Source: Porphyridium purpureum (taxonomy: Eukaryota; Rhodophyta; Bangiophyceae; Porphyridiales; Porphyridiaceae). From it: 64,000 bases of DNA. Where the stretch lies: the NCBI GenBank assembly GCA_008690995.1, contig VRMN01000010.1, positions 1-64,000 on the forward strand. The letters run 5' to 3'. The notes beneath the pieces are model-generated. The model had not been told where the DNA came from. It saw only the letters and a list, made by a program, of their open reading frames with translations, and did no database searches. Made by a program: the position numbers and the translations under genes. Numbering within the stretch: position 1 is the first letter of the stretch; every line of letters begins with the position of its first letter. Below, one piece after another: positions 30,886 to 40,678 of this stretch.

Positions 30886-32675
30886 AGAAAGCATGCAGCG
30901 CTTCATACTCTTGGAATGAACATAAAATTCCTGTACGACATGACCAATTGCAGAAAGAGATTCGTGCTTTGGTCGCAAAGTGTAGGTCGCCTTTGAAACG
31001 AGATGCGGGTCTGAACGCAATGTGCGGAAGGAAAAGAAGAAAACGAAAGTATGTCTGCAGCAATTTATCTTGCACGCAGCGGATAGGACATGATCGGGGC
31101 CCAATGGACTCAGTCGACAGCTTTCAATTTGGCTCTTCGAAGGTCTCGTGTTTGTCCCAGCGCACTGGATGCATAGACTGAGACGACATGAATCTTGCGT
31201 GGCCACAGTCCACACTCTCATTCCACATGATTGTAAGGCATACAGTCACCTCAGACTTTGAGTTCCATCCAATCTCTGGAAATGAGGAGTCGGCTGATTT
31301 GGAATCAGGAAGCAAAGACTCCTCAGCAGTTTGCCGAGAAAGTTTAGATTAGGCACAGTGCTGCCAGGCCCAAAGGTTGCATGATGACACTCGAGCTGAC
31401 TGGCGTTCAGATTTGCGTGTTTCAGCGCACGCGAGATTCCGATCGAAGAATAGGTACCTTGACGACTCGACCATCGAACGGTGCTTTCGAATGAAAGGCG
31501 TCGGATTCACAGCTAAGAAAGATTCAAACGCATTGTCGCGTTCGAAGGGTCCTTCATGGCAATGAGCGAAAAATCGATTTGGGCCCCCTCCATGTCGGAA
31601 CATGAACGAAGAATGTTCAGAATATTGGCGGCTTCATCCAGTCCATTACCCAGCGATTCGGATAAATCGTACGCGGCCTAATTATCCCTCAAGTACCCGG
31701 CAAAATTGAAGGCAAAGCAAGTTTTCGCGGTCTCTCGGCTGCGGAAACGAGGAAATGGTTCCGAGTGCGCGGTGCTTGTGTTCGACTGCGCGCTTCCCAC
31801 TCGGATTGAAGACAAGGCTTAACACGGTGCCGGATAGCCAACCAAACGACGGTGCTTGATCCCAGATTTGGCCAGGCCGAGTTTGATTTGGTGGGATTTT
31901 TTGGGGCAATCGAGTTTAGCATTTCTCCGTGTCCGATGTTCTGAAGACGGCCGATCGTAACTTTTGCAACGTTTACGCATATGGCTCGATCAGTTTTTGT
32001 CACATCAACCACGTCTGAGTGTCGAGCAGTAACTCGCAAATGACAAGCCTCGAGCGCACATCCCGCAAGACGAAAATGTCCTGCACTTGCCAGAACTCAA
32101 GCTCCTCTGCGAGTGGATCGCTTATCTCGGCCTACGAGCATGCATCTGCCGATCGACAATAGAGGCTGATATACGCAAGCGCAGCCTGCAGCCTCACAGA
32201 CAATCGTCATTCAGTCGTGCGAGATGCGGCCGAGCGAGCGCGAGTTTGGCGTTGTTTCTTTGTGTATACCAACCTCACCAACCCAGGCAAAGGGCCGCGT
32301 CGCCGCCAATCGAGCGCAACACTGACTGACGGCCAACCTCTTCAGTTCTCGCGCGGACAGGGCAGACTCCAAGCGAGGCACGCCACTTGAACAGCCCGTG
32401 CCGCGCGCATATTCTGGGTTGATCAGCCCCCAAGATTCCAACCCCGCGTGATGAAGTCGTATGTTGATCGAGTTGTGCCGGGATCGGGCTTCACGAATGC
32501 GGGAGGTTGGTGTGCTGCAGTGCGTTGTTCTTTCTGGTCAGCACAGGCTGGCTGCCGAGCTGCATTGCAAGCTGTCTGAATGATCTGTGTGATCCGCGAC
32601 AATTGAGTCCATGCAGACGGCGTTGGCAGTTGTGCGTCAGGAGGCTCCAAAGCTTGCCTCGATCTCGACCAAGTC
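30886..32675. other. intergenic, nothing firmly recognised
   Basis: About 1.8 kb between PPR-like genes 2 and 3. Short minus-strand frames at 31.3-32.0 kb have some coding character (for example NILRSCSDMEGAQIDFSLIA near 31.6 kb) but are broken and match no family I know. Confidence 0.45.
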
Positions 32676-34874
32676 ATGTACCGTTCGACGCGCGTGCTGA
32701 TCGTGCGCGGTATCGTGCCGAGCGTGATCTGGCCAGAGTCGGCTGCGCATGGAGCAGCGGCACTGCGGATCAGCGTGCCGAGCATGGTAAAAAAACGCAC
32801 TGTCGTGTCGGGAACGAAATACGTGACTATGGTGCAGTCAAGATCCAGCGCACCGTCACTCATGGCCTACAAGGCAACACGAGTTGCAGAAGAGAAGCCG
32901 TCTAAGCCCTCCAAGGATACGAGTGACAAAACAACAATGCCACCGCCGAGTCCCGAGACGGTGGCCACACTGGCATTGAATGAGAGCCTGCAGGTTGCTG
33001 TGAGAGACATTGATGCTGTGGGAGGTCCTGTGCAAGTCGAGAAGATGTTGGAAACATCGGAGGTGCGTTTTGATGGCACTACGTTGAGCTTGTCGCTGGC
33101 GGTGAACGAGCTCTTGTCGCACAGGACCGCGCACGCCAAACTCGCATTCGCAGTCCGTATGCTTCAGCGCGCGCGTGCGCACAATATATTTCCCGAAGTG
33201 AGAGACTTTCGTTGCGTCCTGAACCTTGCTCATCGTTTGCGCAAGGTAAATGTTGTTGAGGTGGTGAAGAAAATGGTATTGAAGCGCAAGAAGGATAGAT
33301 CCCGTCTGGGTGTAGACATCGCCACGTACATGAATCTCATTCTGCATTTGTCGGTCTGTAACAAGCCGGCTCTTCGGGACGAAGCCATTGTTGACCTGAT
33401 GTATGTCCACCAACAAGAGGGCCCGACTTTGTTCTCGCGTCTCGTAAAATACCTATTGAAGCACGGACAAGCAGAGGCTGCGAACGCAGCGTGGAAAATG
33501 GTGAGGGCGCAAACACTCTCTTCGGGTGTCGTGGTCGATGCAAGTATTCTCGACGGTGGCGCGTTGGCATGTGCCAAGATGAACAATATTGACGAGATGA
33601 TCGTGGTGCTGCGCAAGTACAAGGAGCTAAGCCTTACCCCAGCCGCGCGAGTACTTCAGGAATTCACAAAAGTTTGTATCCAAGCCAAGGACTTTGACGC
33701 CACGCGTGCGCTCATGCGCTGGACAAATCGCTTACCGGACGGAGAGTACAACATTCTCGCAGAGGAGCTCGTTGCATACATACGCGCGTCTAGAAATGAA
33801 AAAGGAAAGGATCATCCATTGTGTGCGTTAGCCGACATTCTGGTCGGCACGATGCACCTAGGTGGGAGCGAGGCCACTAGAATCTCAATTTTGCGGCTTT
33901 ACTTCAAAACATTAGGCACATTGATGGCGGACGGTAACTTGGAAGCTCCTGCAAGCGAGACTCTTGCGACTGCGTATCGTGTATTCGAATTTTGGAATGG
34001 GGTCGAAGATCGTTTGACAACAAGCCACATGGTTTACCTGGCATCAGTCGGGAAGCATCTTGACCTGGCTCTCCGCATTGTGCGATCAAAACTTGACCTC
34101 GCGTGTCGCACAGAAGCAAAGAGGGCGTTGCCATTCAAGCAGCTGCACCATAAACTCTTGCAACCGTTTGCTCTCGCTGCGGCAGTTGAGCTAAGCATCA
34201 TACAAAGCCGTGCGTACGATGCCTTGGCGTTCGTTTTCGACGGAGTTGGCGATCCTTTGCCAAAGTCCGTGGCCGCGTGGGTGGTGATACAATTTATGAA
34301 TACCTCTGACAAGTCAGGGCGTCTGGATCTTTGCACTGACATGTTGGGTGCATTTTCTCGACGTTACGGCGTGGACGTCGGCGTGTCGAACTCATACATC
34401 TATTTGAAGGGGAGAGGAGGATGCAATACCGAAGCCATCGAAGAATTCCAAAAACTACATCATGCGTCAGTTGCGAACGAAGCATCGTTTTGTGTGCTCG
34501 GTTCGGTCTTATGGAATGCCCTCGCGAAGAGCAAACATGGAAGAGATGACTCGGTCTCCACCCAGCTGGCAAAGGAAATGACGGCCCTCCTTTTTGAATT
34601 TCTCAAGAGCTTGCCAGAGCATGAGGATGCAGGTGCAGAAAAGAGAATATCCATCAATGAGGCTGAGCCGTTTGGTGAATTGGCCTACGCAATAGATGGA
34701 AAAACGGAACCCCATAGATCGGACATCTTTGAGAAACTCAATCGAGGCAACACTCGCGTTAAAGGCGAGGACTTGCGGCGCATGCGGAGCCTGCTTTCAA
34801 GAGCATTCATCCAGCACAGATTGAATCAAATTCAAGCGCAGCTTGCTGTCTTAGGAGATAGACCGGCATTATAA
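32676..34874 (+). CDS. PPR-like helical-repeat protein 3
   Basis: 732 residues from the ATG at 32,676. The N-terminal ~90 residues are basic and hydroxyl-rich with no early acidic cluster (MYRSTRVLIVRGIV...MVKKRTVVSG), fitting organelle import. Helical repeats of PPR type follow (AWKMVRAQTLSSGVVVDASI, then KYKELSLTPAARVLQEFTKV). The block KSGRLDLCTDMLGAFSRRYG matches GIGRLDLCSVIWDTFRERYD of copy 2, so the three are one tandem family, with this copy the longest and most diverged. The open frame is intact. Promoter not recognisable. Confidence 0.7.
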   Translation: MYRSTRVLIVRGIVPSVIWPESAAHGAAALRISVPSMVKKRTVVSGTKYVTMVQSRSSAPSLMAYKATRVAEEKPSKPSKDTSDKTTMPPPSPETVATLALNESLQVAVRDIDAVGGPVQVEKMLETSEVRFDGTTLSLSLAVNELLSHRTAHAKLAFAVRMLQRARAHNIFPEVRDFRCVLNLAHRLRKVNVVEVVKKMVLKRKKDRSRLGVDIATYMNLILHLSVCNKPALRDEAIVDLMYVHQQEGPTLFSRLVKYLLKHGQAEAANAAWKMVRAQTLSSGVVVDASILDGGALACAKMNNIDEMIVVLRKYKELSLTPAARVLQEFTKVCIQAKDFDATRALMRWTNRLPDGEYNILAEELVAYIRASRNEKGKDHPLCALADILVGTMHLGGSEATRISILRLYFKTLGTLMADGNLEAPASETLATAYRVFEFWNGVEDRLTTSHMVYLASVGKHLDLALRIVRSKLDLACRTEAKRALPFKQLHHKLLQPFALAAAVELSIIQSRAYDALAFVFDGVGDPLPKSVAAWVVIQFMNTSDKSGRLDLCTDMLGAFSRRYGVDVGVSNSYIYLKGRGGCNTEAIEEFQKLHHASVANEASFCVLGSVLWNALAKSKHGRDDSVSTQLAKEMTALLFEFLKSLPEHEDAGAEKRISINEAEPFGELAYAIDGKTEPHRSDIFEKLNRGNTRVKGEDLRRMRSLLSRAFIQHRLNQIQAQLAVLGDRPAL

Positions 34875-35663
34875 GTGGTCGTACGGTTTCAGCGGTCACA
34901 CGGTGCTTCGATGCACTCTTAGGACTTGGGAGGCCTTGCTTAAATTTGGAAAAGCGAAACAAGCAGGCAAGATCATCTCTCCGTCTTTTGCGTCGCACGT
35001 GCTTCTATGCCTAGAAAGCAGAGGTCCCCTGGCTCTCTGAACCAGACGCACACGCTCTTTTCAATCCGCGCATGGACACAAACTTATTGGCACTCACCGT
35101 CTGTTTTGCACCCAGAAGCAGGTTCTTCATGGTCAAAGTGACTTGAGCAAGTCGGTTGAGCTCGATTCTCTCTGGGCCAAAAATCGCGTGTCTCTGGTGC
35201 AAAAGCGGCAGGGTGCACCATAGTGTGCCTGTGCGTGACTAGTATCTGATTCCCCACGCTTGTACGCAATCTCTATCAAGACGCGCGAAAATGCCCTCTC
35301 CCGAACCTCCGCACAACCTGTTTGGCTGGCATTCGGAGCATGAACCGTGCGTTTCATTTTGCGACGCGGAAACATTTGAAACCGTCATTGGACGATCAGA
35401 GCTAAGGAAAATTGGCGTTTAGGTATGACGCTGTTGCGCCCAAATGCCGAGCCTCCGCACATGGTGCGAATCGCAGAGGCAGGACACCCTGGACCTGTGC
35501 AGCACACCGCAGCAGTGGCGTATACCTTCCCCTTGGAACATACTCAAACTATGATCCTCGCGGCTGCGGCTTCAAAGTCAAACCGCCCGTGATCATGAAA
35601 GAACCAAAGCCCATGATGTGCGTGTGGCTTGCGTAGTTCGCGCATCGTGAGAATGGATACCAA
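34875..35663. other. intergenic, nothing recognised
   Basis: About 0.8 kb after PPR-like gene 3. Short frames on both strands have no domain. Confidence 0.5.
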
Positions 35664-36539
35664 TCAGGTACGCGAAAGTAAGTCTTGCCTTTGCGCAAGA
35701 TAAGGCCGAACATGAGGGACTAAACCACCCGATAAACCAGAGAGAGAATCATTCAATGCTCTACCCAGTATTTGCACAGCATAAGGAACAAGTGTGTCGC
35801 ATCCCATGCCGAATGGCACGTGCTTGGATGTGATCCGCAAGATGCTACGTCTGATCGGCCGCCAGATGGCGCTCGGGAAACGCAATGTCCACCGGCTTTG
35901 CAAGCTGTGTGTCCAAGAGTAGCGTGTGCTTTGGCTCCAGGCAAACGGTGCGCCATGTCCTTTTTGTTTGGCGCCAACAGAATCCGACTGCAACGGTGAA
36001 CGTGTTCCGCTGTCCTGATTATCTTGTGTGCCGCCCGAGCCACTCGGTGCTCGGATGGCTGCGAGCATGCAGGGTACTGGGAGCAAAGGCGGTCCCAGCC
36101 CAAAAGGGCGATGCGGAGCGGCCGAATTAGGCTCCCGCTTTCCGGCCACATTCGGTGAACGAGCCAGCGATTGAGGTACCAAAGGTGATATAAGCACCTT
36201 GTCAATTCGGCTCAATGCCAAGCACAGCATGTCGGCATCTTGGACAAATTCCCTGAGGACCAAGACCGCCGAGTTTGCGCTCGGCTGGCGATGCTCAGTA
36301 TTCGACGGGAGCTCTGGATCATCCGCGACACCAGAGTCCAGGCTGACGTCCGCAAACTCCAGTCGTACGCATGCGGCGGAAGCGGGCAGTGCTTGATCCA
36401 ACATTCGTTTGCCATCAGTCGGTGTACCCTGCTGGCTTGGCCCATGCGGCGGTGCAGTTCTATTAGCCGGTTCTCTTGGAGGGGTCAGTTCCTCAAAGGC
36501 GCCACAAAATGGACAAACCTTGGCTGTGTGCGCCATCGT
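35664..36539 (-). CDS. hypothetical protein with N-terminal zinc-ribbon-like motif
   Basis: From the ATG at 36,539 the protein begins MAHTAKVCPFCGAFEELTPP, a single CPxC knuckle of the kind that starts some zinc-ribbon proteins. A Pro-rich linker and a coding-looking stretch follow (VRLEFADVSLDSGVADDPEL, then AVLVLREFVQDADMLCLALS). After about residue 150 the composition turns random, so the true 3' end may be spliced or in another frame. An upstream in-frame ATG at 36,692 would add 51 residues. No family recognised. Confidence 0.35.
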   Translation of the reverse strand, partial: TMAHTAKVCPFCGAFEELTPPREPANRTAPPHGPSQQGTPTDGKRMLDQALPASAACVRLEFADVSLDSGVADDPELPSNTEHRQPSANSAVLVLREFVQDADMLCLALSRIDKVLISPLVPQSLARSPNVAGKREPNSAAPHRPFGLGPPLLPVPCMLAAIRAPSGSGGTQDNQDSGTRSPLQSDSVGAKQKGHGAPFAWSQSTRYSWTHSLQSRWTLRFPSAIWRPIRRSILRITSKHVPFGMGCDTLVPYAVQILGRALNDSLSGLSGGLVPHVRPYLAQRQDLLSRT

Positions 36540-36692
36540 CGGTGGTGTCCTTATGCACCACGTGTCACCGCGCCTCCCTGTGCGGACTGCTGCTTCATTG
36601 CTCCGTGATATCGCCACAGCAGGGCATGGCAGCACAGATGTCAAGTCATAAGGCCTCCACCGGTCAACCTTTTCAGTCCGCTGGTGGTCCAA

Positions 36693-37540
36693 CAGGTCTC
36701 AGTCGTGGTCAGGTCACGTCTCATCGCCCACGTGGCTCATAAAGTATGACCAACTTCCACTCGAACACGCATTCACATATCGCAACATGAGAACACGTAT
36801 TTTCCACGGCAGCCAATGAGGGACGACCCACCCACGGGTGCTTATGCGCTTGAGCGCCACCTCGGCTCATGACCATCGCCACAACGAAAGTCAATTTTTT
36901 GGAGCTATAAATGTCAGCAGGACACTTTCAATTGCGCAGAGTGGCTCAGCGCAATTTTACTGTCATCAAGATTAAGAGGAGGATGGGGAGACAAACCCCG
37001 TTTCTGCAGCTGTTCAACAGTCGTGACCAAGATAGTGGCGCCAACCATCACCTTTCCGCGCGTGCGCTGAATCCAGCGGGCACTGGCAGAGTGGCCTCGC
37101 ATGGGAGGTGTTCGTCTGTCTAGCTACCATAAACCATCGGATAAAAGACTCGCGATATGAATGAGGCGGGCGCGCCCACAGGCGCAGTTGCTTTCTTGTG
37201 CACCAGCGCCGCTGACCAGCACCTTCGGCAGGATCCGCGGCGACAGCATTGGACGATCTAGCCTTCCGAAGGCGCGAATCCCGCGTCCTAATCGGTTCAA
37301 CTTTTGAGGTTCAACGGTTTCAACTCAAGCTGTACTCACTGTACCGTACTGAACCGGTTGGCGCTGCGGCGCGGGGCGGAGCGTCGTGGGCTGGGACGCG
37401 GACGGGAGTGGCACACGTACAAAGCGCGACTTGGCGGGCGGGCGGGCGGGCGGCGGCGGCGGCGGCGGCTCGACGCACCTTGCGCGCGCGGATCTCCTCA
37501 CGTTCGTGCACCGCGGGCGATCGTCCTTGATGACGGCGCG
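36693..37540. promoter_or_regulatory. upstream region of the SPX transporter gene
   Basis: No gene. TATA-like boxes occur at 36,905 (CTATAAATG) and at 37,140 (GATAAAAG), about 640 and 400 bases before the transporter ATG. A GGCGGGCGG-rich stretch and a run of GGC units (37,435-37,475) lie close to the start. The frame is open upstream to 37,304 but contains no ATG, so it is taken as leader. Confidence 0.4.
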
Positions 37541-40525
37541 ATGAAGTTTTCAAAGCAGCTCCAGTACAACGCCGTGGCGGAATGGCGCCTGCAGTATATG
37601 GACTACAGCGGACTCAAGAAGATCATCACGCAGCTCCGCAAGCTGCGCGAGGCGGAGTGGGCACTCACAAATACCAGCCCAGATGAAACTGGCGAGTTCG
37701 ACGACGGGGCCGACACCAATCCGGGGTACGCGTCCAGCAGCGGAGCAGAGGAGGCCAGTGCCGGTGCCCTGAGGGTTCCGATGCAGCCGGCCTCTCAAGC
37801 GGCTGAGGCGTCCGGGGCTGGCATAAAAAGCAGTGACGATGACACGCCTGGCTCGGACCTCGACAACGAGGTCGTGCCCGCTGCCACGGTGCCCGTCTTG
37901 GACGACGATGGTCCGCCGGTCGTGCCGCTGAAGCCCGCGCGGACCGACACGCTGCGCAAGGAGCTGCGCAAGACTGCGTCAGTCTCCGTGCTTGAAACAC
38001 TGGAAGCTGAATACGTGGCGAAAAACGGAAACGATAAGGACAAACCTGACCGCAGCCAAGGGACCGCGACAGACGACTTGCAAGCCGACGTCTCGCCACA
38101 ACAGCCTCACAAGGTACACCAGACGATTCGTACGCCGCCACGTCAGCATGATGCGCTTGTCAGCCTGACCAGGACGACTGAGGCCTCCTCACTCCTTCAT
38201 CAACCAGAAGTGCCGTCGCTGGAGCGCGGTGCTGCGCCTGTGGAAGATTATCAGACCATAAGTTGGTCACATCCGGACCGTTTGTCGCACTCGTATCACG
38301 CTTCTCGCAAGGAGGACCCCGCCGATGTCAATATGATAATGAGCATGGAGCCAAAAGCGCTATCGCGCTCACGCACAGAGGCAGCGTTGACGGTTGAACG
38401 TGAGCTCGCTCGAGTTCGGTCTGAATTCGAGCGGCTCGAGCGGCAGTTCTTTGAGAAGCTTGACGAAGAGCTTCGAAAAGTGGACAAGTTTTGGGCGTAC
38501 ATGGAGGCCGAGCTTGAGCGAATCACGTATGCTTTGAGCGAGGATGCGCGGAACGCGGGCAAGGAGCACGCAGGGGAAGATGGCGCAAACACGATGCTGC
38601 GGCGCGCTCTGAGGCGGCGCTTTGTCGAGCATTATCTGGAAATCACCGAGCTGCAGAACTTTGCCGAGCTGAATCTCATGGGGGTCGAAAAGATTCTGAA
38701 AAAGCACGACAAAAATACAAGTCTCGTGACGCAGGCCGAGTATACGGCGAGCGAGGCGTTTGGCGCTTTGCGCTTTGCAAACTCGACTCGCATGCACGCG
38801 TTGCGTGCCGAAACGGAAGGTGCCTTTGCAGCACTGTTCTGGAAGCGCGATGTGGAGCGCGCGCGCGCGGAGCTGCGTGAGAGCCTGAATGAGATGGTGG
38901 TATGGGAGCGCAACACAATTTGGCGCGACATGCTGGCATCCGAGCGCCGCGTACAGGGCGCGCGCGCCGAGCGTGGTGCCGCGGGAAACCTGGGTCTGAG
39001 AAGCGCTGCCGTGCTTGGTCTCAACGGAGTCAAGTGGACTCGTCTCATGTTTTCTCTCGTGCTCTTTGCTACGGTGTGGATCGTGGCACCGCGGGTGCTG
39101 GAATTTCTTCACGCCGCCGCGCCGACCGTGGCAACCTCTGGAGGCAAACACCGCTCTTCGCATTCCAGTGCGCAACAGCACATCAATTTGGATGCTTCTG
39201 CGCGTTGTTTGGCACTCCTGACGCTGGTGGTATTGCTGTGGGCAACCGAGAGTCTACCCCTCTACGTGACCTCGTTCTTGGTGCCGGTTTTGTCCACAGT
39301 AATGCAGGTCTTTGTCGAAAGCGACGACGCCGGAGGAAGCGGAATTCCGCAACCTTTGGCTGCCGGGCATGCTGCAAAAGTTGCAGTGAGCGCCATGTCC
39401 AGCCCAACCATCCTTCTGATCATCGGCGGGTACAGCATCTCGGCGGCGCTGTCCAAGTTTGCCATTGATCGCATGGTATCGACGGCGGTCATGTCGCAGG
39501 TGCGCGACCCGTCCCAAATGCTGCTCGTTGTCATGCTTCTTGCCGTATTTTTGAGCATGTGGGTGTCCAACGTGGCCGCACCTGTGCTGCTGAACAGCGT
39601 CGTACTATCTTCGCTGCGCGGATTACCTGCCTCGTCCGCGCCGCTCGTGCGCTGCATTCTTCTTGGCGTGTGTATTGCGTCCAACATTGGGGGTATGGGC
39701 TCACCCATCGCGTCCCCGCAGAATGCGGTGGCGCTTGCACAGCTGTCGGATCTGCATCAGGTTAGCTTTATCGAGTGGATGGGTGTTGCGCTTCCTGTTG
39801 CGTTGCTCTTGGTGCTGCTAGCACACGCGATGCTCGTCGCTGTTTTTCGTCCGGGTCGCTTTGCCCTTCCGATCGTTCACAAACATGCGCTACAGGTCGG
39901 GTCACCGCATATTATTATCCTCGGCACACTGCTGATCACCATGGTGCTATGGTGCTATCGCCCGGCCACGCAGTGGTTCGGCGCGGAAGGGATGGTCGCT
40001 GTGCTGCCGATCGTGGTGTATTTTGGCTCCGGTCTCCTGAGCAAGGAAGACTTCAATAACTTGCCGTGGAACGTGATTTTCTTGGTTGGAGGCGGTATTT
40101 GCTTGGGTGCCGCGGTGGGCTCTTCGGGCCTGCTGAGGGTGCTGGCCGCCGCACTGCAGGCTGCGCTCGTGGGCCGTTCGCTCTGGTTCGTGTTTTGCGT
40201 CTTCTCGGCCTTCATTTACGCAGTATCGTCCGCCATTTCCCACACCGTTTCCGCCATCATTGTTCTGCCAGTCGTCGCCGAGCTAGGCGCGGCTTTGGGC
40301 CACCCACGCTTACTGGTCATGGGTGGCGCACTGGCGTGCTCCGGTGCCATGGCTTTGCCCGTCTCGTCGTTCCCGAACATGGCCGCCGTGAGCGTAGAGT
40401 CCGAGCTCGGAAAGCCGTATCTCACGCCGGCAGATATCATTCGCATCGGCGTGCCGATGACATTTCTGGCTATGCTCATCACGCTCACGGGAGGCTACGG
40501 TCTCATGATGCTCATGGGCTTTTAA
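37541..40525 (+). CDS. SPX-domain phosphate transporter of the SLC13/DASS family
   Basis: 994 residues from the ATG at 37,541. The N-terminus MKFSKQLQYNAVAEWRLQYM and the later LMGVEKILKKHDKNTS are the first and last conserved helices of an SPX domain, whose basic surface binds inositol pyrophosphates. Between them lies a ~250-residue low-complexity acidic and Ser-rich insert. From residue ~495 there are about 12 membrane segments with LWATESLPLYVTSFLVPVL and a second related repeat, the signature of Na+/dicarboxylate-sulfate-type carriers. This combination is that of the yeast Pho87/Pho90/Pho91 low-affinity phosphate transporters, so the likely job is phosphate movement across plasma or vacuolar membrane, gated by SPX. 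The gene looks intact. Neighbours are unrelated. Confidence 0.9.
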   Translation: MKFSKQLQYNAVAEWRLQYMDYSGLKKIITQLRKLREAEWALTNTSPDETGEFDDGADTNPGYASSSGAEEASAGALRVPMQPASQAAEASGAGIKSSDDDTPGSDLDNEVVPAATVPVLDDDGPPVVPLKPARTDTLRKELRKTASVSVLETLEAEYVAKNGNDKDKPDRSQGTATDDLQADVSPQQPHKVHQTIRTPPRQHDALVSLTRTTEASSLLHQPEVPSLERGAAPVEDYQTISWSHPDRLSHSYHASRKEDPADVNMIMSMEPKALSRSRTEAALTVERELARVRSEFERLERQFFEKLDEELRKVDKFWAYMEAELERITYALSEDARNAGKEHAGEDGANTMLRRALRRRFVEHYLEITELQNFAELNLMGVEKILKKHDKNTSLVTQAEYTASEAFGALRFANSTRMHALRAETEGAFAALFWKRDVERARAELRESLNEMVVWERNTIWRDMLASERRVQGARAERGAAGNLGLRSAAVLGLNGVKWTRLMFSLVLFATVWIVAPRVLEFLHAAAPTVATSGGKHRSSHSSAQQHINLDASARCLALLTLVVLLWATESLPLYVTSFLVPVLSTVMQVFVESDDAGGSGIPQPLAAGHAAKVAVSAMSSPTILLIIGGYSISAALSKFAIDRMVSTAVMSQVRDPSQMLLVVMLLAVFLSMWVSNVAAPVLLNSVVLSSLRGLPASSAPLVRCILLGVCIASNIGGMGSPIASPQNAVALAQLSDLHQVSFIEWMGVALPVALLLVLLAHAMLVAVFRPGRFALPIVHKHALQVGSPHIIILGTLLITMVLWCYRPATQWFGAEGMVAVLPIVVYFGSGLLSKEDFNNLPWNVIFLVGGGICLGAAVGSSGLLRVLAAALQAALVGRSLWFVFCVFSAFIYAVSSAISHTVSAIIVLPVVAELGAALGHPRLLVMGGALACSGAMALPVSSFPNMAAVSVESELGKPYLTPADIIRIGVPMTFLAMLITLTGGYGLMMLMGF

Positions 40526-40678
40526 GCGGCCATGCGCAAGGGAGGAAGGGCGAAGAAGTCATTGCTTCTCTGATTTCTTTTTCGTCTCCCAGAACCAACG
40601 CTCAATACGGCAGCCCACACGCACGAGAATTTGAAGCACTTGTTTATAAAACTCAATGGTCTAGCGAGAAAGGTCCCG

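Noticed and set aside
37283-37325. LTR-like CGGTTCAAC repeats before the SPX gene
   Set aside because: A short simple motif only; the rest of the LTR is absent.
38369-39181. 270-residue minus-strand ORF within the SPX gene
   Set aside because: Shadow of the plus-strand SPX coding sequence; no domain.
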